From: an uncultured Anaeroplasma sp.
GTDB lineage: Bacteria; Bacillota_I; Bacilli_A; Acholeplasmatales; Anaeroplasmataceae
DNA length: 64,000 nucleotides
Assembly: GCA_934216145.1 (NCBI GenBank)
Contig: CAKQBG010000002.1
Location: 1-64,000, forward strand
Direction of reading: 5' to 3'
A program made the position numbers and the translations under genes. Shown here one piece after another: positions 1 to 8,444 of the stretch (its first letter is position 1; the number at the start of each line of letters is the position of its first letter). The notes under the pieces are model-generated. The model made no database searches, had not been told where the DNA came from, and saw only the letters and a program-made list of their open reading frames with translations.

Positions 1-39
1 AGTACTTTTAATAGTGCGAGAGTAGGTAGTTGCCAGGCT
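1..39 (+). rRNA. 5S rRNA, 3' end only
   Basis: The first 39 bases contain GCGAGAGTAGG followed by TTGCCAGGC, which is the conserved 3' arm of bacterial 5S rRNA (loop E/helix IV and the terminal stem). The rest of the gene lies outside the window. A rho-independent terminator follows at 54-79, as expected at the end of an rRNA operon. The exact last base is uncertain by a few nucleotides. Confidence 0.88.
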
Positions 40-53
40 TTCTCTTTGATTTA

Positions 54-79
54 ATACTCAGTAATGAGTATTTTTTTTT
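54..79 (+). terminator. Rho-independent terminator of the rRNA operon
   Basis: Stem ATACTCA (54-60) pairs with TGAGTAT (65-71) around a GTAA loop, followed by a run of eight T. It sits directly behind the 5S end. Confidence 0.85.
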
Positions 80-143
80 GCTTTAAAAATAATTGTTATA
101 TTTTTTTAATATTTTTTTAATATATTTAGATATAAGAATCAAT

Positions 144-172
144 TTGAATTTACAACCAAATTTAAATATGAT
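144..172 (+). promoter_or_regulatory. Sigma-A-type promoter for the LemA-partner operon
   Basis: TTGAAT (144-149), 17-base spacer, TATGAT (167-172). A GGGGG ribosome binding site (191-195) and the GTG start at 203 follow. Confidence 0.55.
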
Positions 173-202
173 AAAATAATGTTGAAATAAGGGGGAATTA
201 TT

Positions 203-2254
203 GTGAGTGATGATGTTCTTTTAGAACCTGATAAGGCTTATAAAAGTAAATATAAAGAATTGCATTACCAAAATACAGTTAAATATTTTGATGAATTAAC
301 AAAAAAGGGAAATGTTCCTATTGAAGAAAATAAGAAAACATGTCAAGAATATTATAAAAAACTAGATGAAATAAAAAAATTAGAAAGTAAAATAAGTGCT
401 CAAAATGGCTTAATGATTTTTATTATTATTATGATGGTTATGTTAAGTATAGTAGGCATATTATTATTTATTTTTTTACTAAATTCTAATTTACCATTCG
501 CTATTGTATCTTTAGTATTACCTATTATTTTTGTTGTTTTTGGTATTATTTATATAATAAAAGTTATAAGACCTAAAATAAAAAAATTAAAAGAAGAAAA
601 AGCAATATTAGAAGAAAAAGCTCAAGAATTAAAAAATTTAGCTTGGCAACAAATGGCAGGCTTAAATTCAAAGTATGACTGGAATATTGCAGCGGAAATA
701 TTTGAAATGACTATTCCATTATTTCAAATGGATCAATATTTTGATAACAAAAAATATCAATACCTTCACGATAAATATAATCTTTCAGCAAATGATGAAG
801 AAAATGTTTCTACATATTTTTGTCAATCTGGTTCTATTTTAGGAAATCCTTTTCTTTTATGTAAGGATTATAGAATGGATTGGATTTTAAAAAACTATAC
901 TGGTTCACTAACTATTCATTGGACTACTAGAGTTAAAACAAAAAATGGCTATTCTACTCAAAGCCATACTCAAACTTTAACCGCAACTATTCAAAAGCAA
1001 GCTCCAAACTATAGCTATGTAACATATTTAATTTATGGTAATGATGCCGCACCAAAGCTTGTATTTTCTCGTAAGCCATCTGGTCAGAGTGGTAAGACAG
1101 ATAAGGAAATAAATAAATATGTAAAGGAAAGAGTTAAAGATCTTGATAAAAAAGCTAAAAAAGCTGTTACTAATAGTGAATCCTACACTAGATTAGGTAA
1201 TGATGAATTTGAAGCCTTATTTGGTGGAGAGGATAGAAATAATGAGGTTGAATATAGATTACTATTTACACCTTTAGCACAAAAAAATTTATTATCTTTA
1301 ATAAAGAATAATGAAGCATACGGAGATGATTTTTATTTCCAAAAGGACCATCAATTAAACTTTATTCAATCAGCCCATTCTCAAAACACTGATTATTATT
1401 CAAACCCAGCAAAATTTATTCATTTTGATTACGAAAAGGCTAAAGAAATTTTTATTAATTATAACGCTGAATATTTCAAAGCTTTATATTTTGATTTTGC
1501 ACCACTTATTTCTATTCCATTATATCAGCAGCATAAATCATTTGAATATATTTACGATAAGGAATATGAATCAAATCTTTCTTGTTATGAACATGAAGCA
1601 ATGGCAAATAGCTTTGATATCAATCTATTAAAGCCTCAAAATGCAAATACACCATCTATATTAAAAACTCATTTAGTTAGAAAAAATGATATGTTTGATG
1701 AGGTTGGAATTGTTGCCCATGCCTTTAGAGCTGAAAAAAGAGTTACTTATGTAACTAAGTTAGGAGGAGATGGAAAATTTCATGATGTTCCAGTATACTG
1801 GCTTGAATATTTTCCTGTTGAAGCAGAAACTAAAATGGCTATTGAAGCTAAAAATTCTTCAAGATATGAATATAATAATCAAAAATATAATCAAAAATTT
1901 ACAGATTTTATGAATAAAGTATCACTTCCAAATGGCTTTACATATGAAAGAGGATTATTTGCAGCTTTATTATTATCTGGTGTAACTTCAGATAATATTA
2001 AGTCTGTTAATAATATATATGAAACAGCTTCACAAGTGGAATCTAAATTATCTACTGAAGAAATAATCAATAGATTAATTCGTGAAGCAAATTCACTTGA
2101 TAGTCAAGATACCTCAAATGAAAATTTAAAAACTGATGAAGATATTCTTAATGATGAGAATCAGCAAGCAGTAGAGGTTAAGCTTGATGAAAAAGAATTA
2201 GTTGAACCTACGGATGAAAATCCTGAGGAAAATAAAGAAAAAGGAGAAAATTAA
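203..2254 (+). CDS. Large two-TM membrane protein paired with LemA
   Basis: This is a 683-residue protein I cannot assign to a named family. It starts with GTG behind GGGGG (191-195). Residues 1-68 are charged and helical. Two hydrophobic segments follow at about 70-93 and 97-121, then a Lys/Glu-rich coiled-coil-like stretch (122-150), a long soluble domain, and a strongly acidic, Asn-rich tail from about residue 630. No signal peptide is evident, so both ends are probably cytoplasmic. The lemA gene follows after 2 bases and the two are surely co-transcribed. LemA proteins often sit beside a membrane partner such as DUF3137; this gene occupies that place but is much longer. The function is unknown. 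Confidence 0.8.
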   Translation: MSDDVLLEPDKAYKSKYKELHYQNTVKYFDELTKKGNVPIEENKKTCQEYYKKLDEIKKLESKISAQNGLMIFIIIMMVMLSIVGILLFIFLLNSNLPFAIVSLVLPIIFVVFGIIYIIKVIRPKIKKLKEEKAILEEKAQELKNLAWQQMAGLNSKYDWNIAAEIFEMTIPLFQMDQYFDNKKYQYLHDKYNLSANDEENVSTYFCQSGSILGNPFLLCKDYRMDWILKNYTGSLTIHWTTRVKTKNGYSTQSHTQTLTATIQKQAPNYSYVTYLIYGNDAAPKLVFSRKPSGQSGKTDKEINKYVKERVKDLDKKAKKAVTNSESYTRLGNDEFEALFGGEDRNNEVEYRLLFTPLAQKNLLSLIKNNEAYGDDFYFQKDHQLNFIQSAHSQNTDYYSNPAKFIHFDYEKAKEIFINYNAEYFKALYFDFAPLISIPLYQQHKSFEYIYDKEYESNLSCYEHEAMANSFDINLLKPQNANTPSILKTHLVRKNDMFDEVGIVAHAFRAEKRVTYVTKLGGDGKFHDVPVYWLEYFPVEAETKMAIEAKNSSRYEYNNQKYNQKFTDFMNKVSLPNGFTYERGLFAALLLSGVTSDNIKSVNNIYETASQVESKLSTEEIINRLIREANSLDSQDTSNENLKTDEDILNDENQQAVEVKLDEKELVEPTDENPEENKEKGEN

Positions 2255-2256
2255 AA

Positions 2257-2922
2257 ATGGCAAACATGCTAGATGAAGAAACTGGCCCAGTTAAAGAAGA
2301 GGGTAGAGATGTTAATGTTATTGCTAAGCAAATTCCAGTTAAGGTAGGAGTAGGATCTACAATATTCCAAGTAATTCTTTGGGTATTAGGTATTATTCCA
2401 GGCTTAGTATTCTTATTCATGAAGATTAAAGCTGGAACTTACTTAAGACAATTAGAACAAAAGCTTCAACATGATGCATCTCAAATTGATAATTACCTAG
2501 AGCAACGTGTTGTTATTTTATCTAATCTTGCTAAATTAGTTGATAAAGCAGTTTCATTAGATAAGGATACATTTACACAAATAGCACAAGCACGTTCTGG
2601 TAAAATTGTTGATGGAGATGGAATGACTGAAACAGCAAAAAGAACTGATGCAATTGAAGCAAAGCTTAATATTCAAATGGAAGCTTATCCAGATTTAAAG
2701 AGTCATAATGAAATTGCAGATGCTATTCAACAAAATTCATATTTACAAAGAGAAATTACTGCAGCACGTGAGCAATATAATGACACTGTAAATAAATGGA
2801 ATAGTGAAATTCAAATGTGGCCTACAAATATGATTGTAGCTGCAAAGGCTGGATATACAACTCGTATTCCTTTCTCAACATCAAAGGAAATTAAAGCAAA
2901 GGCTAGAGATGTATTCTTTTAA
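2257..2922 (+). CDS. lemA: LemA family protein
   Basis: The 221-residue protein has one membrane segment near the N terminus (about residues 29-53) followed by the long alpha-helical LemA body. Recognisable pieces are the LEQRVVILSNLAKLVDKA helix, the AYPDLKSHN segment and the FNxxV-like region replaced here by YNDTVNKWNSEIQMWP. The C terminus is short. LemA proteins are membrane-anchored helical bundles of uncertain role. The ribosome binding site AAAGGAG lies just upstream and inside the end of the preceding gene, so translation is probably coupled. A strong terminator at 2930-2954 closes this two-gene unit. Confidence 0.9.
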   Translation: MANMLDEETGPVKEEGRDVNVIAKQIPVKVGVGSTIFQVILWVLGIIPGLVFLFMKIKAGTYLRQLEQKLQHDASQIDNYLEQRVVILSNLAKLVDKAVSLDKDTFTQIAQARSGKIVDGDGMTETAKRTDAIEAKLNIQMEAYPDLKSHNEIADAIQQNSYLQREITAAREQYNDTVNKWNSEIQMWPTNMIVAAKAGYTTRIPFSTSKEIKAKARDVFF

Positions 2923-2929
2923 AATGATT

Positions 2930-2954
2930 GAGGAGTTTAACTCCTCTTTTTTTT
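2930..2954 (+). terminator. Rho-independent terminator after lemA
   Basis: Stem GAGGAGT (2930-2936) and ACTCCTC (2940-2946) around a TTA loop, followed by eight T. Confidence 0.88.
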
Positions 2955-2975
2955 AAAAAAAATGGAGGTTATAAT

Positions 2976-3698
2976 ATGCTTGAAATTGAAAATATTTCTA
3001 AAACTTATTCAAAATCATCTAAAAAAGCGATAAGTGATATTAATTTAACAATTGATGATGGTGATATTTATGGTTTTATTGGACCTAATGGTTCAGGAAA
3101 ATCAACAACAATTAAATGTATTGTAGGCATTCATGATTTTGAAGGCGATATCCTTTTAAATGGAATATCAATAAAATCTAATCCTATTGAATTTAAAAAA
3201 ATAACATCATATGTTCCAGACAATCCTGATTTATATGAGCACCTTACTGGAATAGGTTATATTGATTTTGTTGCTAATATTTATAATGTAGGATCAAATA
3301 AAAAGGAATTAATTCATAAATATGCAAAAATGTTTGATATAGAATCAAATCTAGGAGATGCAATAAAAACCTATTCTCATGGTATGAAACAAAAAATTGC
3401 TCTTATTGCAGCCTTAATACATAATCCTAAGCTATTAGTATTAGATGAACCATTTGTGGGATTAGATCCAATGGCGACTCATAATCTAAAAGAGGTAATG
3501 AAGGAATTATGTAATAATGGTACAATTATATTTTTTTCAAGCCATGTTCTTGAGGTTGTAGAAAAGCTATGCAATAAAATAGCTATAATCAAAAATGGTA
3601 AAATAATTATTTCAGGTCCTACTGATGAAGTAAAGGGTAATTTATCATTAGAGGATGCATTCTTAGATTTATATGAAAATAAAGAGGAATTGTTATGA
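2976..3698 (+). CDS. ABC transporter ATP-binding protein
   Basis: This 240-residue nucleotide-binding domain energises the permease encoded immediately downstream. Walker A GPNGSGKST is at residues 36-44, the signature SHGMKQ at about 134-139, Walker B LLVLDEP at 153-159, and the H-loop SSHVLE follows. I chose ATG at 2976 because GGAGG lies at 2964-2968; the frame extends upstream to an ATG inside the previous terminator, which is not credible. It ends TTATGA, so its TGA overlaps the ATG of the permease by four bases. The domain resembles ABC-2-type exporters of the BcrA/YhcH group; the substrate is unknown. Confidence 0.92.
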   Translation: MLEIENISKTYSKSSKKAISDINLTIDDGDIYGFIGPNGSGKSTTIKCIVGIHDFEGDILLNGISIKSNPIEFKKITSYVPDNPDLYEHLTGIGYIDFVANIYNVGSNKKELIHKYAKMFDIESNLGDAIKTYSHGMKQKIALIAALIHNPKLLVLDEPFVGLDPMATHNLKEVMKELCNNGTIIFFSSHVLEVVEKLCNKIAIIKNGKIIISGPTDEVKGNLSLEDAFLDLYENKEELL

Positions 3699-5287
3699 GT
3701 CATCTAACAACCTTAATAAAAACTAATCTTCAAGAAACACTAGATACTAGAAGCCTTAAAAAAAATAAAGGAAAAACTATTTCTTTTTTAGCCTTTATAT
3801 CCTTAGTACTTATTATAGCTATCATAGTGTCAGTAATTTATAATTTAATGTTTGTTTATTTATTTAAAGAATCGAATGTTAATATATTATATGTAGCATT
3901 ATTATTTGCAGGTATATCTTCAATTCTAATACTCTTAACCTCTATAGTAAGAACTAAAGCTATCTTTATATCAAAGGATTATGATATTTTAAGAAGTATG
4001 CCAATCAAAAAGAGTGATATAATCCTATCAAAAGTATTTTCTTTATATTTAATTGAATTATTATATTCATCAATTATAATGATTCCAAATGGAATAATAA
4101 TATCTATTTTTTCAAATAATATATTTTATTTATTTTCAGGAATAATAATATCTATTTTCCTACCATTTCTTCCCATTGTTTTAGGTACATTATTTGGCTT
4201 ATTAGTTACTATAATCTTTGATCGCTTTAAATATGGGAACATAATATCAATTGTCTTATATACAATATTTTTTGCATTAATATTCGTTTTTTCATATAAA
4301 ATTGGAAGAATGTCTAATGATGAAGAAGTAGTAAATACAATATATAAGTTAACATCCTTTTTTAAATATTTAAACCCTTCTTTATTTCTTATAGAATTAT
4401 CTTTTTTCAATCATTGGATATATGGTTTATTATTTATATTATCAAATATTATTTTAGGCTTTTTAGCATTATTCATTATAAGTTATTTCTTTGATAAAGT
4501 AAGAACTCTTACTAATTCATCATTTCAATCTAAAAAATATAATATAAACATAAAAAATAAAGGTGAATTAAAATCATTACTACAATTTGAATTTAAAAGA
4601 TATTTCTCTTCTAAATTATACTGCATAAATACAATATCTTCAGGTGTTGTAGCATTATTAGTTGTAATAGGAACAATTACATCACTAAGCTCTGTAAATT
4701 CACAACAAGATTCAAAATTTTTAGAATATATTAATTATTATGCTCCATTTACTTCCTTAATTATTTGCTTTATGATTGGAATTACAACCCCAGCTTCTTC
4801 AGCAATATCTATTGAAGGAAAAAATATGTGGTTTATTAAGTCATTACCAATTGATTATAAAAATTATTATAAATCTAAAATTATCTTATCTACTTCAGTA
4901 TTAGCATTATTTACTTTAGTATCATCTATTAGTCTAATTATTTATTTACATCCAAATATATTAGATTCCTTATTTATTATATTTATCCCTATAATGTATG
5001 TTTTTTTAGTATCTTGTATAGGCTTTAGAATTAATTTATCATTTTATAAATTCAATTGGCTTAATGAAGCAGAGGTAGTTAAAAATTCTAAATCTGTTGT
5101 CATTTCAATGCTAGTATCATTTTTATTAGTTTTCTTACTTGCAATATCAATCCCTATTGCTATTTATAATAAATATCTAGCATTACTTTATATCTTTATT
5201 TTATTATTTTCATTAGATATTATCTTTTATTTTGTAAATAATTCAATTGTTACAAATAAAATTTATAATATGGAAATAAATATTTAA
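3695..5287 (+). CDS. ABC-2-type multi-spanning permease
   Basis: The 530-residue integral membrane protein has roughly a dozen hydrophobic segments arranged in two halves separated by a charged loop at about residues 272-312. It overlaps the ATPase gene by four bases (ATGA), so the two form one transporter. The pattern, with a KDYDILRSMPIKKSDII segment after the third helix, resembles putative ABC exporter subunits of Bacilli. The substrate cannot be read from the sequence. A terminator follows at 5294-5324. Confidence 0.85.
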   Translation: MSHLTTLIKTNLQETLDTRSLKKNKGKTISFLAFISLVLIIAIIVSVIYNLMFVYLFKESNVNILYVALLFAGISSILILLTSIVRTKAIFISKDYDILRSMPIKKSDIILSKVFSLYLIELLYSSIIMIPNGIIISIFSNNIFYLFSGIIISIFLPFLPIVLGTLFGLLVTIIFDRFKYGNIISIVLYTIFFALIFVFSYKIGRMSNDEEVVNTIYKLTSFFKYLNPSLFLIELSFFNHWIYGLLFILSNIILGFLALFIISYFFDKVRTLTNSSFQSKKYNINIKNKGELKSLLQFEFKRYFSSKLYCINTISSGVVALLVVIGTITSLSSVNSQQDSKFLEYINYYAPFTSLIICFMIGITTPASSAISIEGKNMWFIKSLPIDYKNYYKSKIILSTSVLALFTLVSSISLIIYLHPNILDSLFIIFIPIMYVFLVSCIGFRINLSFYKFNWLNEAEVVKNSKSVVISMLVSFLLVFLLAISIPIAIYNKYLALLYIFILLFSLDIIFYFVNNSIVTNKIYNMEINI

Positions 5288-5293
5288 TTTATT

Positions 5294-5324
5294 GGCAATT
5301 ACTTTTTTTGGTGATTGCCTTTTT
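5294..5324 (+). terminator. Rho-independent terminator after the ABC permease
   Basis: Stem GGCAATTAC (5294-5302) pairs with GTGATTGCC (5311-5319) with one G-T pair, followed by TTTTT. Confidence 0.85.
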
Positions 5325-5422
5325 AAAATTTTATCATTTTATGTAAAACGAAATATTTGACTTCCTTTGTCGAATGACTAGAAAATAATTTATTTACTAC
5401 TATAATTTTAAATGGTGATAAA

Positions 5423-5773
5423 TTGGGACTAACAGTAGGAGTATACATTAAAAAAAATTATTTAATTCTTAGATTAAAAGGAGAATTAGATGATGTTACA
5501 GTATCAGATTTAAGAATGAAAATATCAAAGTACTTAGATGAGTATAATATTAAGCATTTAATTATTAATGTTAAAGAGCTTTCATTTTTAGATTCATCAG
5601 GCATTGGCTTTATAATTGGTAGATATCATCAGTTAAGGAGAAATGCTGGGGATATTTCAATTGTTTGTATGAATCCTAAGGTTGAAAGAATAATTCTATT
5701 ATCAGGATTAACTAAAATTTGTATGATTAGAGAAAATGAAGATGTATGTATAAACGCGTTAGGGGGATATTAA
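5423..5773 (+). CDS. spoIIAA: Anti-sigma F factor antagonist SpoIIAA
   Basis: This 116-residue STAS-domain protein is co-linear with Bacillus subtilis SpoIIAA as I remember it. The phospho-acceptor motif FLDSSGIGF places Ser58 at the position phosphorylated by SpoIIAB. In its unphosphorylated state the protein frees sigma F from SpoIIAB in the forespore. The start is TTG at 5423, preceded by GGTGAT (5414-5419); no ATG in frame fits better. Its TAA overlaps the ATG of spoIIAB by one base, so the two are translationally coupled. Confidence 0.93.
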   Translation: MGLTVGVYIKKNYLILRLKGELDDVTVSDLRMKISKYLDEYNIKHLIINVKELSFLDSSGIGFIIGRYHQLRRNAGDISIVCMNPKVERIILLSGLTKICMIRENEDVCINALGGY

Positions 5774-6189
5774 TGGAAAACGAAATCAAAATGTCTTTTT
5801 TATCTAAAAGATGCAATATCGCAGTAATAAGAAATATGCTAGGAGCTTTAATTATTGAAAATAATCCTACTATTACATTTATTAATGAGCTTAAAACTGT
5901 AGTAAGTGAGGCTGTAACAAATGCGATAGTTCATGGATATGATAATTGTGAGGATGAATATGTCTATTTAAATATTTATATTACATCTGAAAAAATATCT
6001 ATAGATGTTATAGATAAGGGTAAAGGAATAGCAGATATTGAAAAGGCTAAAGAGCCCTTATATTCATCTAAATCTGATGAGGAAAGAAGTGGCTTAGGCT
6101 TTACTATAATGGAATTATTTTCTGATAATTTAGTTATAGAAAGTGAGGTTAATAAGGGGACAACCCTTCATATTGAAAAAAACTGGTAA
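5773..6189 (+). CDS. spoIIAB: Anti-sigma F factor / serine kinase SpoIIAB
   Basis: A 138-residue GHKL-fold kinase that binds sigma F and phosphorylates SpoIIAA. The N box EAVTNAIVHGY, the G1 box DKGKGI and the G2 box RSGLGFTIM are all present. I start it at ATG 5773, where AGGGGG (5761-5766) is well placed; the frame is open 27 bases further up but without support. In nearly all spore formers the next gene is sigF (spoIIAC). Here the next gene is spoVAC after 51 bases, so the direct partner of this protein is not encoded at this locus. Confidence 0.95.
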   Translation: MENEIKMSFLSKRCNIAVIRNMLGALIIENNPTITFINELKTVVSEAVTNAIVHGYDNCEDEYVYLNIYITSEKISIDVIDKGKGIADIEKAKEPLYSSKSDEERSGLGFTIMELFSDNLVIESEVNKGTTLHIEKNW

Positions 6190-6195
6190 ATAATG

Positions 6196-6224
6196 GTATA
6201 AAATATTAAATTTAATCCATACTA
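6196..6224 (+). promoter_or_regulatory. Candidate sigma-G-type promoter for the spoVA genes
   Basis: GTATA (6196-6200), a 17-base spacer, and CATACTA (6218-6224) fit the known sigma-G pattern of GHATR and CATnnTA with 17-18 bases between. spoVA is a known sigma-G target in Bacillus. The -10 is also the left arm of a hairpin (CCATACTAT at 6217-6225 with ATAGTATGG at 6236-6244) whose loop holds the GAGG ribosome binding site and whose right arm holds the ATG. Transcription is not shown. Confidence 0.5.
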
Positions 6225-6240
6225 TACCTGAGGCGATAGT

Positions 6241-6678
6241 ATGGAACATAAAATAGAATATTATAAAGAAATAACTAAAGTTAAAAAGAATAATAATAAT
6301 TTTAAATCAATATTATTATCCTTTATCTTTGGAGGCTTATTATGCTTATTTGGACAGGTTCTATTTGAAATAATTAATAATTTTGTAAATGAAAAGGATT
6401 CATTTATGTATGTATCATTAATAATGATATTCCTAAGTGGAATATTAACTGCATTTGGAATTTATGATGATATATCAAGTATTGCAAGGATGGGACTTGC
6501 TATACCTATTACAGGCTTTAGTAATAGCGCAGTTTCAAGTGCGATGGAATATAGATCAGAAGGAGTAATACTAGGTGTAGGAGCTAATACCCTCAAGCTT
6601 GCAGGTAGTGTTATTGTGTTCGGAACCACAAGCGCTATTGTAGTTTCAATGATTCGCTATTTTATTGAGGTTAAATAA
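6241..6678 (+). CDS. spoVAC: Stage V sporulation protein AC
   Basis: The 145-residue membrane protein has four hydrophobic segments. The family signature is clear in the GLLCLFGQ stretch, the AFGIYDDI stretch and the PITGFSNSAVSSAMEYR segment. SpoVAC is a channel component in the spore inner membrane needed for dipicolinic acid uptake and release. ATG 6241 follows GAGG at 6230-6233. The ribosome binding site and start codon lie in a small hairpin. Confidence 0.93.
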   Translation: MEHKIEYYKEITKVKKNNNNFKSILLSFIFGGLLCLFGQVLFEIINNFVNEKDSFMYVSLIMIFLSGILTAFGIYDDISSIARMGLAIPITGFSNSAVSSAMEYRSEGVILGVGANTLKLAGSVIVFGTTSAIVVSMIRYFIEVK

Positions 6679-6679
6679 A

Positions 6680-7657
6680 ATGTATTTTAAATTTAAAAAT
6701 AGCTATTTATTAGATTCCTATGTAATATCAGGTCCTTTAGAGGGTGATGGACCAATTAATGCTTACTTTGATAGAATTACTCGTTTTAAGGAAAAATCCT
6801 TTAATCAAAATGAAATTATTTCCCTTAAAGTAGCAATAGATTCTTTATTAGAAAAAAATGAAATGTCATACAAGGAAATAGATTTAGCTTTATCAGGAGA
6901 TTTATCTAATCAGCTAGCTGTATCTAGCTATACCTATAGAAATATTTATTTACCTTTAATTGGTGTTTATTCAGCTTGTGCGACATTCGCATTAGAAGTA
7001 ATTTTAGGAAGCTTATTTTTAGATTCTAATAAGCTTAAAACTATTCTAATAACAACATCAAGTAATACTCAAAATGCAGAACGTCAATTTCGTTATCCAA
7101 ATGAGTATGGAGGCACAAAGGAAATAACTCAAACTCATACTGTTACAATAGCATCAGCATTATTATTATCAAAAGCTATTAGTAAAATAAGAATAACAGA
7201 AGGAGTAATAGGCAAGGTAATAGATATAGGATTTACTAATCCTTTAGATTTTGGTAGATGTATGGCACCAGCCGCACTTGAGGTTTTATTTGAATATTTT
7301 TCTAAAACTAAAAAAACTCCAAAGGATTTTGATTTAATTCTAACAGGAGACTTATCTAAATATGGATATGAAATAGTTAAAAAAGAATTAGAAAAGGAAT
7401 TTAAATATTCTGATAATTATAATGATTGTGGCTTAATGATTTATGATATAGACCATCAGCATGTTAATGCAGGTGGTAGTGGTCCAGGATGTTCTTCAGG
7501 TGTAGTATTATCCTATGTTAAAAAGGAAATGCTAAAAGGAAAGCTAAAAAAGGTATTAGTTGTTTCAACTGGAGCTTTATTAAATCCTAATATTGTATTA
7601 GAAAATGAATCTATTCCTTCAATTGCCCATTTATTTGTAATGGAGAGTGTGTTATGA
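6680..7657 (+). CDS. spoVAD: Stage V sporulation protein AD
   Basis: A 325-residue soluble protein with a thiolase-like fold that works with SpoVAC and SpoVAE in dipicolinic acid transport. Conserved family segments include SACATFALE at the cysteine position of thiolases and NAGGSGPGCSSGV near the C terminus. I start it at ATG 6680, one base after the spoVAC stop, with TGAGG at 6666-6670; the TTG at 6665 is inside spoVAC. Its TGA overlaps the ATG of spoVAE. Confidence 0.93.
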   Translation: MYFKFKNSYLLDSYVISGPLEGDGPINAYFDRITRFKEKSFNQNEIISLKVAIDSLLEKNEMSYKEIDLALSGDLSNQLAVSSYTYRNIYLPLIGVYSACATFALEVILGSLFLDSNKLKTILITTSSNTQNAERQFRYPNEYGGTKEITQTHTVTIASALLLSKAISKIRITEGVIGKVIDIGFTNPLDFGRCMAPAALEVLFEYFSKTKKTPKDFDLILTGDLSKYGYEIVKKELEKEFKYSDNYNDCGLMIYDIDHQHVNAGGSGPGCSSGVVLSYVKKEMLKGKLKKVLVVSTGALLNPNIVLENESIPSIAHLFVMESVL

Positions 7658-8004
7658 TTTATTTATATGCATTTTTATTAGGTGGAGCTATTTGTGCCCT
7701 AGCAGAAATAACAAGAATATTATTTAAGCTAACTACAGGACACGTTACAGTATTATTTGTTATATTAGGAACACTATTAGACTTTGGAGGATTTTATGAT
7801 TTCCTTATTGAAAACTGTGGTGTTGGTGCTACACTTCCCATCACAAGCTTTGGTCATTCTTTAGTTGATAGTGCTCTAAAATGCGCAAAAGAATTGGGTG
7901 TAATTGGAATATTTAAGGGAATCTATAGCTCAACAGCCCCTGGTATAGCCTTCACTTTATTTATTTCAGTATGTATAGGAATTTTATTTAAACCTAAAAG
8001 ATAA
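7654..8004 (+). CDS. spoVAE: Stage V sporulation protein AE (SpoVAEb type)
   Basis: The 116-residue membrane protein has three or four hydrophobic segments and the family stretch LPITSFGHSLVDSALKCA. It overlaps spoVAD by four bases and is the last gene of the operon. It belongs to the short AEb form found with AC and AD. The terminator at 8016-8054 follows after 11 bases. No spoVAA or spoVAB is present, as in clostridial spoVACDE operons. Confidence 0.93.
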   Translation: MIYLYAFLLGGAICALAEITRILFKLTTGHVTVLFVILGTLLDFGGFYDFLIENCGVGATLPITSFGHSLVDSALKCAKELGVIGIFKGIYSSTAPGIAFTLFISVCIGILFKPKR

Positions 8005-8015
8005 GTTAATTAAAA

Positions 8016-8054
8016 CTGTGGAAAACTTTTTCTTAAAAGCTCCACAGCTTTTTT
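8016..8054 (+). terminator. Rho-independent terminator of the sporulation operon
   Basis: Stem CTGTGGA (8016-8022) pairs with TCCACAG (8041-8047), with further inner A/T pairing, followed by a T-rich tail. Confidence 0.8.
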
Positions 8055-8409
8055 AATTTTTATAAAACTTCATTATGAGATAAATTATCACAAATTAAAT
8101 AAAAAAGATTAGCTCATTAAACTTATTATGTTTTTATAAGTGTCTTATAATACAATTTCACTAGATAAAATGATATAACAATTAGTTAAATTAGAAAATG
8201 ATTTTCTTCTTATAAATATTTTTTTTAACTAACTCATAAAATATCTATTATATTTGACCTTCTTTAATAAAAAACTTTAAAGTAAGCTTATAATAATTTG
8301 AATGATAATTTTTCTTGTTCATTTAATTATTTTATTTATCTATTTTGAAAATATAATATCATTTGATAATTAACTATTTTTAAAATTATTATATTTCTAT
8401 TTCTACTTC
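8055..8409. other. AT-rich intergenic stretch, no gene seen
   Basis: About 355 bases of nearly pure A/T sequence between the sporulation terminator and the T-box promoter. I see no open frame with a ribosome binding site, no tRNA and no convincing hairpin. Confidence 0.6.
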
Positions 8410-8438
8410 TTGAAAAACAAATATTCTAATGGTAAAAT
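8410..8438 (+). promoter_or_regulatory. Sigma-A promoter of the T-box operon
   Basis: TTGAAA (8410-8415), 17-base spacer, TAAAAT (8433-8438). The T-box stem I starts within about 15 bases. Confidence 0.75.
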
Positions 8439-8444
8439 ATAGAG

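Noticed and set aside
5346-5375. Sigma-H-like promoter before spoIIAA (ACGAAAT at 5348-5354, GTCGAAT at 5369-5375)
   Set aside because: One mismatch in the -35 core and the spacing is two to three bases longer than the usual pattern; not strong enough to list.
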